A stretch of DNA of 64,000 nt from Clostridium aestuarii (GTDB lineage: Bacteria; Bacillota; Clostridia; Clostridiales; Clostridiaceae). The stretch lies in assembly GCF_026735135.1 (NCBI RefSeq), contig NZ_JAPQER010000002.1:310001-374000 (forward strand). Reading direction: 5' to 3'. The notes below the pieces were generated by a model that had not been told where the DNA came from, ran no database searches, and worked only from the letters and a program-made list of their open reading frames with translations. Position numbers and translations under genes: made by a program. Below, one piece after another: positions 53,515 to 62,264 of this stretch (position 1 is the stretch's first letter; the number at the start of each line of letters is the position of its first letter).

Positions 53515-54495
53515 TTGATATACAAAATTAATGAAATGCAAGATAAAAACATGCCAAAAAGAGTGAGAGAGTTTTTGAGTTATATAATCTCAATAAAAGG
53601 TAAATCAGAAAACACAGCAAAAGCTTACAAATATGATTTGAAATTATTATTTAAATTTTTAAGATTATACAGAGAAGAGATAGTAGAAGAAACCGAAATA
53701 AATGATATAGATATAAAAAATATTGATGATGATTTTATAAAAAAAGTAGATCTTTCAGAATTATATAGTTTTATAACTTTTGTTGAAAAGTACAGAAATA
53801 ATAGTAATTATTCAAAAGCTAGAAAAGTAGCTACAATGAAATCATTTTTTAAATACTTAAATGTAAAAATAAAACTAATTAATGAAAATCCAGCATTAGA
53901 ATTAGAAACGCCCAAAATAGGTAAAAGAAATCCTATATATTTAAATTTTGAAGAAAGTAAAAGTTTGTTGAAGTGTATAGACGGTACTCATAAAGAAAGG
54001 GATTATTGTATTATAACTTTATTTTTAAATTGTGGTTTAAGATTGTCAGAGTTATGTGGAATAAAAATTTCAGATATTAAAGATAATAAATTAACTGTAA
54101 TTGGTAAGGGGAATAAACAAAGAGTTATATATCTCAATTTAGCTTGTATTAAATCATTAGAAAGTTATTTAAAAGTCAGAAAAGAAAAGGAAAATAAAAT
54201 ACTAGATAAAGATATTCTTTTTATTAGTCAGAAAAATACAAAGATAAATAAACGAACAGTAGAAAGAATGGTAAAAAAATATATTGAAAAAGCAGGAATA
54301 GAAAAGGAGAAATTTTCACCACACAAACTTAGACATACAGCTGCAACGTTGATGTATAAAAATGGTGCAGATATAAGAGGTCTTCAAAAATTTCTAGGTC
54401 ATGAAAATATTTCAACAACGCAAATTTATACTCATGTTGATGATGAGAGGATGAAAGAAATTGTTAATATTAATCCGTTAAGTAGCATAGAATGA
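53515..54495 (+). CDS. Tyrosine recombinase (XerC/XerD-like)
   Basis: A 326-residue recombinase with all active-site residues: Arg in CGLRLSELCG, Lys in VIGKGNKQRV, H-x-x-R in SPHKLRHTAA, His in LGHENI and Tyr in QIYTHVDD. The start is TTG 53515, preceded by AGGGGAG; the frame extends to TTG 53491, but without a ribosome binding site. A TATAAT lies at 53473-53478. It is a paralogue of the recombinase at 19199-20134. Neighbouring palindromes may be its target sites. Confidence 0.9.
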   Translation: MIYKINEMQDKNMPKRVREFLSYIISIKGKSENTAKAYKYDLKLLFKFLRLYREEIVEETEINDIDIKNIDDDFIKKVDLSELYSFITFVEKYRNNSNYSKARKVATMKSFFKYLNVKIKLINENPALELETPKIGKRNPIYLNFEESKSLLKCIDGTHKERDYCIITLFLNCGLRLSELCGIKISDIKDNKLTVIGKGNKQRVIYLNLACIKSLESYLKVRKEKENKILDKDILFISQKNTKINKRTVERMVKKYIEKAGIEKEKFSPHKLRHTAATLMYKNGADIRGLQKFLGHENISTTQIYTHVDDERMKEIVNINPLSSIE

Positions 54496-54620
54496 TACTT
54501 ATAAACATTAACCTATTGTAAAAAACTAACAAAAATTCAATGGAAACTTAATGTATTATATATATAATTTTGTGATATAATAATATTATGAAAATTCTTA
54601 AAATTAAGAAAGACATATTT

Positions 54621-54675
54621 AGAGAATCTAGAGCAGTTACTTTGAACTGACTCATTGATAGGTTCTCTTTTATTT
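54621..54675 (+). terminator. Branched hairpin with T-run
   Basis: AGAGAATCTA (54621-54630) pairs with TAGGTTCTCT (54659-54668, one wobble) and encloses CAGTT/AACTG (54634-54638 with 54645-54649). TTTATTTT follows. Confidence 0.5.
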
Positions 54676-54766
54676 TGGATTAAAATATCTGATATTAATA
54701 ATTATAGAAAAATTAATATAAATAAAATTCATATTAGATAGTATTAAAATATATATTATGCTAATT

Positions 54767-54805
54767 AAAAAATCAAGATGAATAAAATATTCATCTTGAT
54801 TTTTT
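54767..54805. terminator. Bidirectional terminator
   Basis: An 18-bp perfect stem (54767-54784 with 54788-54805) with terminal A and T runs. It serves the SASP gene on the minus strand. Confidence 0.85.
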
Positions 54806-54829
54806 ATAGTGTATATTTAAAGTGCTATA

Positions 54830-55015
54830 TTATAGATTTCTTTCGTATTGTTCTACTATTTTTTTTACCATTTGACCTCCAACAGAGCCAGCTTGTTTGC
54901 TAGTTAAATCTCCATTGTAACCATCGTTTTTTAAATTCACTCCTACTTCATTAGCAGCTTCCATTTTAAATTTATTTAATCTTTCTTTAGCTTCTGGTAC
55001 AAGATTTTTTGCCAT
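54830..55015 (-). CDS. Small acid-soluble spore protein, alpha/beta type
   Basis: A 61-residue SASP. It has the germination-protease region KFKMEAANEVGVNL and the DNA-binding signature GYNGDLTSKQAGSVGGQMVKKIVEQYE. These proteins coat spore DNA, change it to an A-like form and protect it from UV and heat. It has an AAGGAGGAA site. The gene is monocistronic and should be transcribed by sigma-G, but I could not pick its promoter with confidence. Confidence 0.95.
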   Translation of the reverse strand: MAKNLVPEAKERLNKFKMEAANEVGVNLKNDGYNGDLTSKQAGSVGGQMVKKIVEQYERNL

Positions 55016-55276
55016 TATATATTCCTCCTTAATTAATGATTGATTTTTATAATTGTTGTTTTATGTTACATTAATAGTGTGACCCTATTAAAAAATAATA
55101 TATTAGTAGCTTACAGGTATAAGTTGAAGTTTGTACTTTTTTTAGAAAATCAAATATAAAGTGTCATTTTTTTAAAAATTTATTTGTATAATCCAATTGA
55201 CAACATATAATGAATCGTGGACAATAAGTATGAAGTATGGAATAATTTTATTTATTAGTAGTTAGGAGATGGTAAT

Positions 55277-56347
55277 TTGAAAAAGCTTAAAATTATTATG
55301 ACTGGAGGAGGCTCAGCTGGGCATGTAACTCCTAATCTTGCACTCATACCCAAACTAAAAAAAATAGGATATGATATACAATATATAGGAACCCAAAATG
55401 GAATTGAAAGAAAAATTATTGAAAATGAAAATATAAAATATCATGTAATTTCAAGTGGAAAGTTAAGAAGATATTTTGATATAAAAAATTTTTCAGATCC
55501 TTTTAAAGTTATAAAAGGAATTTTTGAAGCAGCTAGTATAATAAGGAAGGAAAAACCCAATATAGTTTTTTCTAAGGGTGGCTTCGTATCGGTTCCTGTA
55601 GTTATAGGAGCATACTTAAATAAGGTTCCAGTAATTACACATGAGTCTGATATGACACCAGGACTTGCTAATAAACTGGCAGTTCCATTCTGTACTAAAA
55701 TATGTGTTACTTTTCCAGAATCTATTAAATTTATTAAAAAGGATAAAGCTGTACTTACCGGTACACCTATCAGAACACAATTATTTAGTGGAAGCAAACT
55801 TAAGGGGCGTAAAATTTGTGGTTTTGAAGATAATAAACCTATTCTTATGGTAATAGGTGGAAGCTTGGGATCTAAAATAATAAATGATATTATAAGAACT
55901 AATTTAGACCAATTACTTGCTAAATATAATATTATTCATATTTGTGGTAAAGGAAATTTAGAAAATAAATTTTCTAATAAAAAAGCATATAAGCAATTTG
56001 ATTATGTGCGAGAGGAATTAGCAGATTTAATGGCAGCATCAGACATATTTATATCTAGAGCAGGCGCAAATGTTATTTTTGAATTACTTGCCCTTAAAAA
56101 ACCTAATTTACTTATACCTCTATCAGGTAAATCTAGTAGAGGAGATCAAATTTTAAATGCCGGGTCTTTTGAAAAAAGTGGATATAGCTTGGTAGTTCAG
56201 GAAGAAAAATTAACATCAGAATTACTTATTAAGAAATTAGAATATTTATATGAGCATAAAGATAAATTTATAATGAAAATGAATTCTAGTGTTTTGAATA
56301 ATGGTGTGGACAGTATAATCGAATTAATAAAAAAATGTACTAAATAA
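55277..56347 (+). CDS. murG: UDP-N-acetylglucosamine--undecaprenyl-PP-MurNAc-pentapeptide GlcNAc transferase (MurG-like)
   Basis: A 356-residue GT28 enzyme that makes lipid II at the inner face of the membrane. Motifs: [15 protein letters not shown] at the N-terminus, [28 protein letters not shown] and [13 protein letters not shown]. The C-terminal UDP-GlcNAc site includes [25 protein letters not shown]. The start is TTG 55277 with AGGAGATGG upstream. It is monocistronic and not next to other division or cell-wall genes, as is common for murG in clostridia. Confidence 0.92.
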   Translation: MKKLKIIMTGGGSAGHVTPNLALIPKLKKIGYDIQYIGTQNGIERKIIENENIKYHVISSGKLRRYFDIKNFSDPFKVIKGIFEAASIIRKEKPNIVFSKGGFVSVPVVIGAYLNKVPVITHESDMTPGLANKLAVPFCTKICVTFPESIKFIKKDKAVLTGTPIRTQLFSGSKLKGRKICGFEDNKPILMVIGGSLGSKIINDIIRTNLDQLLAKYNIIHICGKGNLENKFSNKKAYKQFDYVREELADLMAASDIFISRAGANVIFELLALKKPNLLIPLSGKSSRGDQILNAGSFEKSGYSLVVQEEKLTSELLIKKLEYLYEHKDKFIMKMNSSVLNNGVDSIIELIKKCTK

Positions 56348-56380
56348 GAATGTTTTTAACATTCTTATTTAGTACATTTT
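56332..56380 (+). terminator. murG terminator, overlapping the stop codon
   Basis: A 23-bp perfect stem (56332-56354 with 56358-56380). It contains the murG stop codon (56345-56347) in its left arm and ends in a T-run. Confidence 0.88.
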
Positions 56381-56500
56381 TTATTAACGATAAAAATAGA
56401 TCTTTATAAAAATTTTCAGAATATTTTGTAAAAAACCCAAAAATATAATATAATATAGAGTATAAACATTAAGTACTATAAACATAAAGGAGATGATTGC

Positions 56501-58024
56501 ATGAAAATAGAATTCTATGGTGCTGCTAAATGTGTTACCGGTTCTTGTCATATTTTAAAAGTTAATAATAAAAATATCCTTTTAGATTGTGGACTCTATC
56601 AAGGCAAAGATGAAAAAGAAAGAGGAAATGAAGATTTTAGTTTTCAACCCAAGAATATAGATTATGTAATTTTATCTCATGCTCATATAGATCACAGTGG
56701 AAGAATTCCACTGCTTTATAAAAAAGGTTTTAAAGGAGAAATTTTATGTACTAAGGCTACAAAAGAGTTATGTAGCATAATGCTTCCAGACAGCGGCTAT
56801 ATACAAGAAATGGAAGTTGAATGGAAAAACAGGAAAAGAGTAAGACAGGGACTGCATACTATAGAACCTTTATATACTTCTAAAATTGCAGAACTTTCAA
56901 TGTACCTATTTAAAGAGTTTAATTATAATGAAATGATAGAAGTTTTTGAAGGATTTAAGATAAGATTTAGAGATGCAGGGCATTTATTAGGATCTTCAAT
57001 AATTGAAATGTATATAAAAGAAGATTACGAAGAAGAAATAAAAGTTGTTTATACAGGAGATTTAGGCAATACTAATAAACCTATAATAAGAGATCCTGAA
57101 TTTATTAATTATACAGATTATTTAATTATGGAATCAACTTACGGAGATAGAATTCATGGAAATATAGATTGGTCATTTAAGGAACTGGTTAATATTATAA
57201 AAACGACATTTGAAAAAGGGGGAAATGTCGTTATACCATCTTTCTCTATTGGAAGAACTCAAGAAGTGTTATATGCTTTAAATAAATATGTTAAAAATAA
57301 TGAATTAGAAGATATAACAGTATTTGTAGATAGTCCTTTGGCTGTTAATGCTACTAAAATTTTTGAAAAAAGTAGTGATTATTTTGATGAAGAAACTAAA
57401 AATTTATTATATAAAGGAATAAGGCCATTAAGATTTGAAGGATTAGTTTTCACAGAATCTCCTCAAGAATCTATAAAAATTAATAAAATGCAAAAAGGTG
57501 CAGTAATTATTTCTGCTAGTGGTATGTGTGAGGCTGGTAGAATTAAACATCATCTTAAACATAATTTATGGCGAAAAGAATGTTCTATTGTTTTTGTGGG
57601 TTATCAAGCAGAAGGAACGTTAGGACGAGCAATTTTAGATGGAACTAAAAAAGTTAAGTTGTTTGGTGAAAATATAGCTGTAAATGCTCATATATACAAC
57701 TTGGAAGGATTATCTGGTCATGCTGATAAGAATGGACTTATAAATTGGGTAGATAATTTTATGGAAAAACCAAAAGAAATATTATTAGTTCATGGAGATG
57801 ATAAGTCACAGAAAAACTTAAAAGAATTATTAGATTTAAAGGGATATAAAACTAAAATAATGGGTATGGGAGAAACTTATTATATAAATGAACATTTTAA
57901 ATTAAATGACCAAAATATAAAATATAGAATTATTAAATTATTGAATTCTATGGATAATATTGAAAATGTTAGCAAAGAGATATTACTTAAAGAAATAAAA
58001 AAGGTCGTTAATAAAGAAGATTAA
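56501..58024 (+). CDS. MBL-fold, beta-CASP RNase (CPSF/Ysh1-like)
   Basis: A 507-residue protein. The metal-binding motif HAHIDHSG (HxHxDH) and downstream GHLLGSS with TGDLG give the metallo-beta-lactamase core. The beta-CASP insert carries PSFSIGRTQEV and ISASGMCEAGRIKHHL. A KH-like GYQAEGTLGR and the terminal LSGHADKNGL motif follow. It probably acts as an endo- or 5'-exoribonuclease in RNA decay. It has an AAGGAGATG site. The last 40 residues are a helical extension. Confidence 0.92.
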   Translation: MKIEFYGAAKCVTGSCHILKVNNKNILLDCGLYQGKDEKERGNEDFSFQPKNIDYVILSHAHIDHSGRIPLLYKKGFKGEILCTKATKELCSIMLPDSGYIQEMEVEWKNRKRVRQGLHTIEPLYTSKIAELSMYLFKEFNYNEMIEVFEGFKIRFRDAGHLLGSSIIEMYIKEDYEEEIKVVYTGDLGNTNKPIIRDPEFINYTDYLIMESTYGDRIHGNIDWSFKELVNIIKTTFEKGGNVVIPSFSIGRTQEVLYALNKYVKNNELEDITVFVDSPLAVNATKIFEKSSDYFDEETKNLLYKGIRPLRFEGLVFTESPQESIKINKMQKGAVIISASGMCEAGRIKHHLKHNLWRKECSIVFVGYQAEGTLGRAILDGTKKVKLFGENIAVNAHIYNLEGLSGHADKNGLINWVDNFMEKPKEILLVHGDDKSQKNLKELLDLKGYKTKIMGMGETYYINEHFKLNDQNIKYRIIKLLNSMDNIENVSKEILLKEIKKVVNKED

Positions 58025-58074
58025 AATGGACCCTATGTCAAGGACATTAAAAAAAAGGGGTTAAGCAGCATTTA

Positions 58075-58109
58075 AAAGATGATTTCTAAATTGTTTAGGA
58101 ATCATCTTT
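58075..58109. terminator. Hairpin after the beta-CASP RNase gene
   Basis: AAAGATGATTTCTAAA (58075-58090) pairs with TTTAGGAATCATCTTT (58094-58109), one wobble. It may terminate the RNase gene or be part of an insertion-sequence end. Confidence 0.55.
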
Positions 58110-58130
58110 CATATGTCCGAAGAAAGATAA

Positions 58131-58247
58131 TCCGATAAAAAAGTTTTAGAGATTTTAAGGCAGCCGCTGGAAGATAGAATTATAAAAATTTCTAGAGCAA
58201 ATGGAAGAGTAAAATATCCAGCGAATTTTATGCTGGTTGCAGCCTAG
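58131..58247 (+). pseudogene. Fragment of a ComM/YifB-type Mg-chelatase-like gene
   Basis: The frame reads [20 protein letters not shown] and [10 protein letters not shown] before a TAG. This matches the segment of YifB/ComM that normally runs into a SMNPCPCG motif, so the fragment stops just before it. There is no start codon, and about 90% of the gene is missing. It is a gene remnant next to a recombinase remnant. Confidence 0.7.
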
Positions 58248-58267
58248 AATATGTATACTGTTTAAAG

Positions 58268-58339
58268 TTATTCGTGCTCTATTGTACCTCTTTCAGCTTG
58301 ATCTTCGGAACTTACTCTTGTATATATAGCTACATTCAT
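58268..58339 (-). pseudogene. N-terminal fragment of a large serine recombinase
   Basis: The minus strand reads MNVAIYTRVSSEDQAERGTI, then EHE and a stop after 23 codons. The catalytic Ser context (YTRVSSEDQA) is that of resolvase/invertase recombinases. It retains a perfect GAGGTGATAAGC ribosome binding site, so only the body of the gene has been lost. It abuts the comM fragment 21 bases away. Confidence 0.75.
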
Positions 58340-58654
58340 TTGCTTATCACCTCGTATTTATTGTATAGTACATTGATCTTATATATTTAAATACTTGTTG
58401 GTTTTGCTCTGTTCACAGATATGATTTTATTGGAAAACAACTTGTCCATTTATTATTACTACCTTTTTAGTAAATGTGAACGTAAGTTCCGCAATTAGTA
58501 TAATGCTAATGGGTAAAATTTTAAATATATAGAAAAATATTTTGAAAAGTTGCTCCAGAGAAATATATAATAAAAGGGATTATGAGATAAAATAAAATTT
58601 AAAATCTCAAGAGTAGATGTAGAGTACTCTAATGACTAGACTAGGGATAGACAA

Positions 58655-58948
58655 ATAAAAAAGAGAAGTATTTCTACCTCTCTTAACAACATACGTATTT
58701 ACTTTTTAAATAATAAATTTGTAAATCCAAAATACCGATGCTCTGATTTTGACACCTATCTCTCGATAGATGGGTGTTCTCACAAATGTTTTCACTGCCC
58801 TTGCCACTCTTAGTTGGTCTTATATTACTAATCCACATTTATATATTGAACTCCCGTATAAATGATGTAGGTTTAAAATAAGAGCTCTACAAATATTTTA
58901 GATTATTAACTTATTTATATTTGAAATTTGTAAAAACAACTTTACCGG
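58655..58948 (-). ncRNA. Candidate structured RNA gene, copy 2
   Basis: The minus-strand promoter is TTGAAC (58978-58983), N17, TATAAT (58955-58960). The RNA carries the same GNRA hairpin (CATCTATC-GAGA-GATAGGTG, 58753-58772; the C-to-T change gives a U-G wobble). The terminator is AGAGAGGTA/TACTTCTCT (about 58661-58683); relative to copy 1, C-G has become T-A and G-C has become G-T, so pairing is kept. A 51-codon frame exists in this copy but is broken by a stop in copy 1, so it is not coding. Confidence 0.65.
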
Positions 58949-58954
58949 AAGACT

Positions 58955-58983
58955 ATTATATACAGAATATATATAAAGTTCAA
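58955..58983 (-). promoter_or_regulatory. Promoter of ncRNA copy 2
   Basis: Minus strand TTGAAC, N17, TATAAT, conserved in position with copy 1. Confidence 0.65.
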
Positions 58984-59305
58984 TAACTTTTTAAAGAAAA
59001 TATAAGAAAGTTTTACAAGTAAGTACTTGAAAATAAATAATCTAAGCAGAAAAAAGTGATGTTAGATAAATATATATACAATTTAATATTTTGATTATAT
59101 GTATTTCTATTGCTAATAACCAGAATATTTAAGAATTTTACGACTATTTACAAAAAATAATTTAATTTAAAATATATACATAATATACATTTAATTGACG
59201 AACAGAAATACATCAAATATAATAATACTACTAGCTAAATTAATACTATAATGTAAATTATAACTAATAGATGGTATTCCTATACAAAAGAAAGGAGAAA
59301 AATTT
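58984..59305. other. Intergenic region before the NdpA-like gene
   Basis: About 320 very AT-rich bases. The first 45 are still shared with copy 1 of the repeat. No gene or RNA was recognised in the rest; the promoter of the ndpA operon must lie here. Confidence 0.5.
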
Positions 59306-60379
59306 ATGAGTTTCATATATACTAAACTTAATATAAAGAGAATAGTTTTACATCAAATATTTAAAAGAGATAAGGACAAGCAGGTTAAACCTCTTAAATA
59401 CAGCACGAGTTTAACAACATTAAATGAAGAAGGTATGAGAGAGTTACAAAATAGAATTGTTACTGCATTAGGTAATGATTCTCATAGCATTGAAATGAAT
59501 ATTGCGAATGTAGATGAAAATAGTACATTCCAAATTTTAACTAAGATTATGGAGTATTCAGATGAAGAATTTGTTAAGAAATCTAGAGAGATAGCATATA
59601 AATTAGCAGAAGCACAAAACAGAACCAATATTCCAGGGGGAATTGTAGTAATATTCGACGGCGAGGTTGGTATTGACAAAAAAAAGTTTATAAGTGTAAT
59701 TAAAGCAGAAATTCATGGGGGATTTACTTTGAATGATAATAAAGAAAGAGGTATATTACTAAAATTCATAGCTAATCTAGTATTAACACCTCAGCAAAAA
59801 CTTTACAAAATAGGAATGTTTACAGAAATGCAAAATACAGGTAAGCGTGATAATTTAAGAAGCCCAGATGATTTCAAAGCATTTATATATGATCAAAATA
59901 TGAATAGTGCAGAAACTTCTAATGCAGCAGTTTATTTTTATAGCTCTTTTTTAGGATGTTCAGTTACTCCAACAAGTAAAAAATTAACTAGAGATTTTTA
60001 CAATTATACAAAAGAATTTGTTAATACAGTTGATATTTCAGCTGAAAGAAAATTTGATTTAAATCAAGCTTTATATACATATTTAAATACTTCTAATCAT
60101 ACTATTGTAAGTGTTTCTCAATTTAAGGATGAATATCTTGATATAGAGGAACAAGATATGTATTGTGACTATATGGAAAATAATAAATTTCCAATGCATG
60201 CAGTATCTAAAGATTTATCATATATCAAATCTAAGTTAAAAAAAAGAAAAGTTAATTTCTCATCCAAAGTACAAATAAGTGCACCATCAGAAAAATTTAG
60301 TAAACTTGTAGAAATAAAAGGTCATGAGGGGAATAAAACTATTTTACATATTGAAGGACATATTCAAGGTGATGAATAG
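59306..60379 (+). CDS. NdpA/YejK-like nucleoid-associated protein
   Basis: A 357-residue protein of the 37-kDa nucleoid-associated family: NIKRIVLHQIFKRDKD at the N-terminus, FIANLVLTPQQKLYKIGMFTEMQN-type core, and VYFYSSFLGCSVTPTSKKLTRDFY. NdpA homologues bind DNA and occur also in mobile and defence loci. It has an AAAGGAGAAA site. The stop TAG overlaps by one base the GTG of the RelA/SpoT-domain gene, so the two are translated together. This coupling suggests that the nucleoid-binding protein senses or targets DNA for the synthetase. Confidence 0.8.
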   Translation: MSFIYTKLNIKRIVLHQIFKRDKDKQVKPLKYSTSLTTLNEEGMRELQNRIVTALGNDSHSIEMNIANVDENSTFQILTKIMEYSDEEFVKKSREIAYKLAEAQNRTNIPGGIVVIFDGEVGIDKKKFISVIKAEIHGGFTLNDNKERGILLKFIANLVLTPQQKLYKIGMFTEMQNTGKRDNLRSPDDFKAFIYDQNMNSAETSNAAVYFYSSFLGCSVTPTSKKLTRDFYNYTKEFVNTVDISAERKFDLNQALYTYLNTSNHTIVSVSQFKDEYLDIEEQDMYCDYMENNKFPMHAVSKDLSYIKSKLKKRKVNFSSKVQISAPSEKFSKLVEIKGHEGNKTILHIEGHIQGDE

Positions 60380-61383
60380 TGACTGAGCAGGAGTTTAAAG
60401 AAAAGTTTGAAAGTGATAAGATAAAATTTAATATATGGGGTAAATATGTAGAAAATTATATAAAGACTAAATTAGAAGAAAGAGTGGATAATATAAAAGA
60501 GTTTTTAAAAATCCCTTGTGAACCAAGAGTAAAAAAAACAGAGTCATTAATAGAAAAAGCATTCTATAGAGATAAAAATTATATAAATCCATATGATGAA
60601 ATTACAGATAAAGTTGGAATTCGTTTTGTTGTTTTAATAGTAGAAAATATAAGAATAATTAAGGATATAATTGAAGAAAATAAACAATGGGAAGTATCAA
60701 AAGATAGAGATTTTGAAAAAGAGAGGGAGGAAAATCCTACAATATTTGACTATGAATCAGTTCATTATATAGTAAGAAATAAGGAACAACTAAATTTAAA
60801 AGATGCTATTATACAAGCTAGGACACCTTGTGAAATACAAATTAGAACGTTATTGCAACATGCATATTCGGAATTAACACATGATACGATATATAAGCCA
60901 AAAACGAAAGTGAATTCGTCTGTAAAAAGAATAGTTGCAAGAAGTATGGCTCTTATTGAAACTACAGATAGTTTATTTAAGGAGGTAAATAATATGATTT
61001 TTGAAGAAGAAAAAGAATATATTGATTTACTTCCTGAATTAAAAGCCATATATTCTGAAATTATAAATTTGGAATTTGAATATGAAAAAAAGTTAAATAT
61101 ATTTATACTTGATTCTTATAAAGAAATTTTAAAAGATATTAAAGCAAAGGATATAAGAAGTTTTGTTTATGATAATTGTAATATAAAAAAAAATTATAAT
61201 ATAAAAGAAATTATAAAAGAAAATTATCATACAAATTTAATTTATAGGCAACCTATAGTTATTTTAATTTATTATTTAATACGAAAGAAAAGAAATGTTT
61301 GTAGAAAATTTTGGCCTTTTCCACCAGATGAATTAGAATGTTTTTACACTGATTTAGGATATTCTTTTAATTATAAGTTTTAA
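60379..61383 (+). CDS. RelA/SpoT synthetase-domain protein (no hydrolase domain)
   Basis: 334 residues. Synthetase motifs are intact: EPRVKKTESLIEK (near 48), EITDKVGIRFVV (near 75), FDYESVHYIV (near 122) and CEIQIRTLLQHAYSELTHD (near 150). The C-terminal half is helical and unassigned. Such stand-alone synthetases make (p)ppGpp or ppApp, or act as toxSAS enzymes that pyrophosphorylate tRNA. The start is GTG 60379, overlapping the upstream stop. Confidence 0.85.
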   Translation: MTEQEFKEKFESDKIKFNIWGKYVENYIKTKLEERVDNIKEFLKIPCEPRVKKTESLIEKAFYRDKNYINPYDEITDKVGIRFVVLIVENIRIIKDIIEENKQWEVSKDRDFEKEREENPTIFDYESVHYIVRNKEQLNLKDAIIQARTPCEIQIRTLLQHAYSELTHDTIYKPKTKVNSSVKRIVARSMALIETTDSLFKEVNNMIFEEEKEYIDLLPELKAIYSEIINLEFEYEKKLNIFILDSYKEILKDIKAKDIRSFVYDNCNIKKNYNIKEIIKENYHTNLIYRQPIVILIYYLIRKKRNVCRKFWPFPPDELECFYTDLGYSFNYKF

Positions 61384-61395
61384 ATTTATATACAA

Positions 61396-61424
61396 AAGCT
61401 CCATTTCAATATGGAGCTTCTATT
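61396..61424. terminator. Terminator after the NdpA-RelA/SpoT operon
   Basis: AAGCTCCAT (61396-61404) pairs with ATGGAGCTT (61411-61419), followed by CTATTT; it lies between converging genes. Confidence 0.7.
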
Positions 61425-62041
61425 TAATTTGTTGGATCAGTAGGAGTTTTCATTAAAGTAGAAATAACAGAGGATGATTTTTTCTCCAGTGATGATAAAA
61501 ATTCACCACAGGAAAATCCAGTGAAAAATGTTATGAACATACAAATACTCGGGAAACCATTATTAACTTCTAGTGTACCTTTAGTTATAGAAATCATTCC
61601 TGCTTTTAAGCCTAAAATGGTTAAGAACGCAAAAGCTAGTGAAAAAAGGGGTCTACATACAAAATAAAATAACATTCCTATATTTTGTATATTATCATTG
61701 ATATTTCCTTTATTGGGAATAGTGATTTTATTTCCAATACATAATTTATAAACTTTTCTTATGTAAAAAACAGAACTTCCTAGAATAGATGTTGAAAGAG
61801 AGCCTATTAGTGCTAAATTAAAATAATTAATTTTATTTTCTTCATTAATAATAAAAAATGACCATATATGCTCTGGAGCTGAATTATCAAATATAATAAT
61901 TACAATAGATAATATTAGACCTATTACAAATAATATAATATAATATGATAACAATAATATAATATTAATTTTAGATAGTTTCCTCCAATTATTGATTTCA
62001 CTTGAACAAATTAATTGAGCTTCTGTTGTAGCTGTATCCAT
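61424..62041 (-). CDS. Polytopic membrane protein of unknown function
   Basis: 205 residues with four to five membrane helices: INIILLLSYYIILFVIGLIL, FNLALIGSLSTSILGSSVFYI, MLFYFVCRPLFSLAFAFLTIL and ICMFITFFTGFSCGEFL. The N-terminus is soluble and polar. It has an AAGGAGATT site. Its place between alarmone genes makes it a possible membrane effector, but no family was recognised. Confidence 0.55.
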   Translation of the reverse strand: MDTATTEAQLICSSEINNWRKLSKINIILLLSYYIILFVIGLILSIVIIIFDNSAPEHIWSFFIINEENKINYFNLALIGSLSTSILGSSVFYIRKVYKLCIGNKITIPNKGNINDNIQNIGMLFYFVCRPLFSLAFAFLTILGLKAGMISITKGTLEVNNGFPSICMFITFFTGFSCGEFLSSLEKKSSSVISTLMKTPTDPTN

Positions 62042-62223
62042 GCTTAAAAATCTCCTTACTATATATTTTACTTATAAGTTGTCCTAAATTTACTAACTAA
62101 TTGTTATGCTATAATTATAACAATTTTGTAATTTGATGTATATAATTTGAGATTAAATTTCATATAAAAGTTTAGACGGCTCATCTGTATCTTAGCCTTA
62201 GCTTACACTTCTAGTACATAAAG

Positions 62224-62252
62224 CAACCCACCTATTTTTAGAAGGTAGGTTG
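62224..62252 (-). terminator. Hairpin downstream of the HD hydrolase gene
   Basis: CAACCCACCT (62224-62233) pairs with AGGTAGGTTG (62243-62252), one mismatch. It is 13 bases beyond the stop on the minus strand and is followed by GCTTTATG, a weak T-run. Confidence 0.5.
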
Positions 62253-62264
62253 TTAAGTGAAATT

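Larger units (their letters stand above)
54496..54829. other. Intergenic region after the recombinase
   Basis: About 330 AT-rich bases. It contains a branched hairpin with a T-run (54621-54675) and a bidirectional terminator (54767-54805). No gene was recognised, though the first structure may be the end of a short untranslated RNA. Confidence 0.45.
58025..58654. other. Scarred intergenic region with mobile-element and gene remnants
   Basis: About 630 bases. A hairpin (58075-58109) is flanked by GGACAT (58042-58047) and ATGTCC (58113-58118), resembling the end of an insertion sequence. A comM-like fragment (58131-58247) and the start of a serine recombinase on the other strand (58268-58339) follow. 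The rest to 58654 is AT-rich with no recognised content. Confidence 0.55.

Noticed and set aside
58655..58853. A 51-codon frame in ncRNA copy 2 (minus strand, starting MWISNIRPTK)
   Set aside because: The equivalent frame in copy 1 hits a stop after two codons, there is no ribosome binding site, and differences between copies follow RNA pairing rather than codons.
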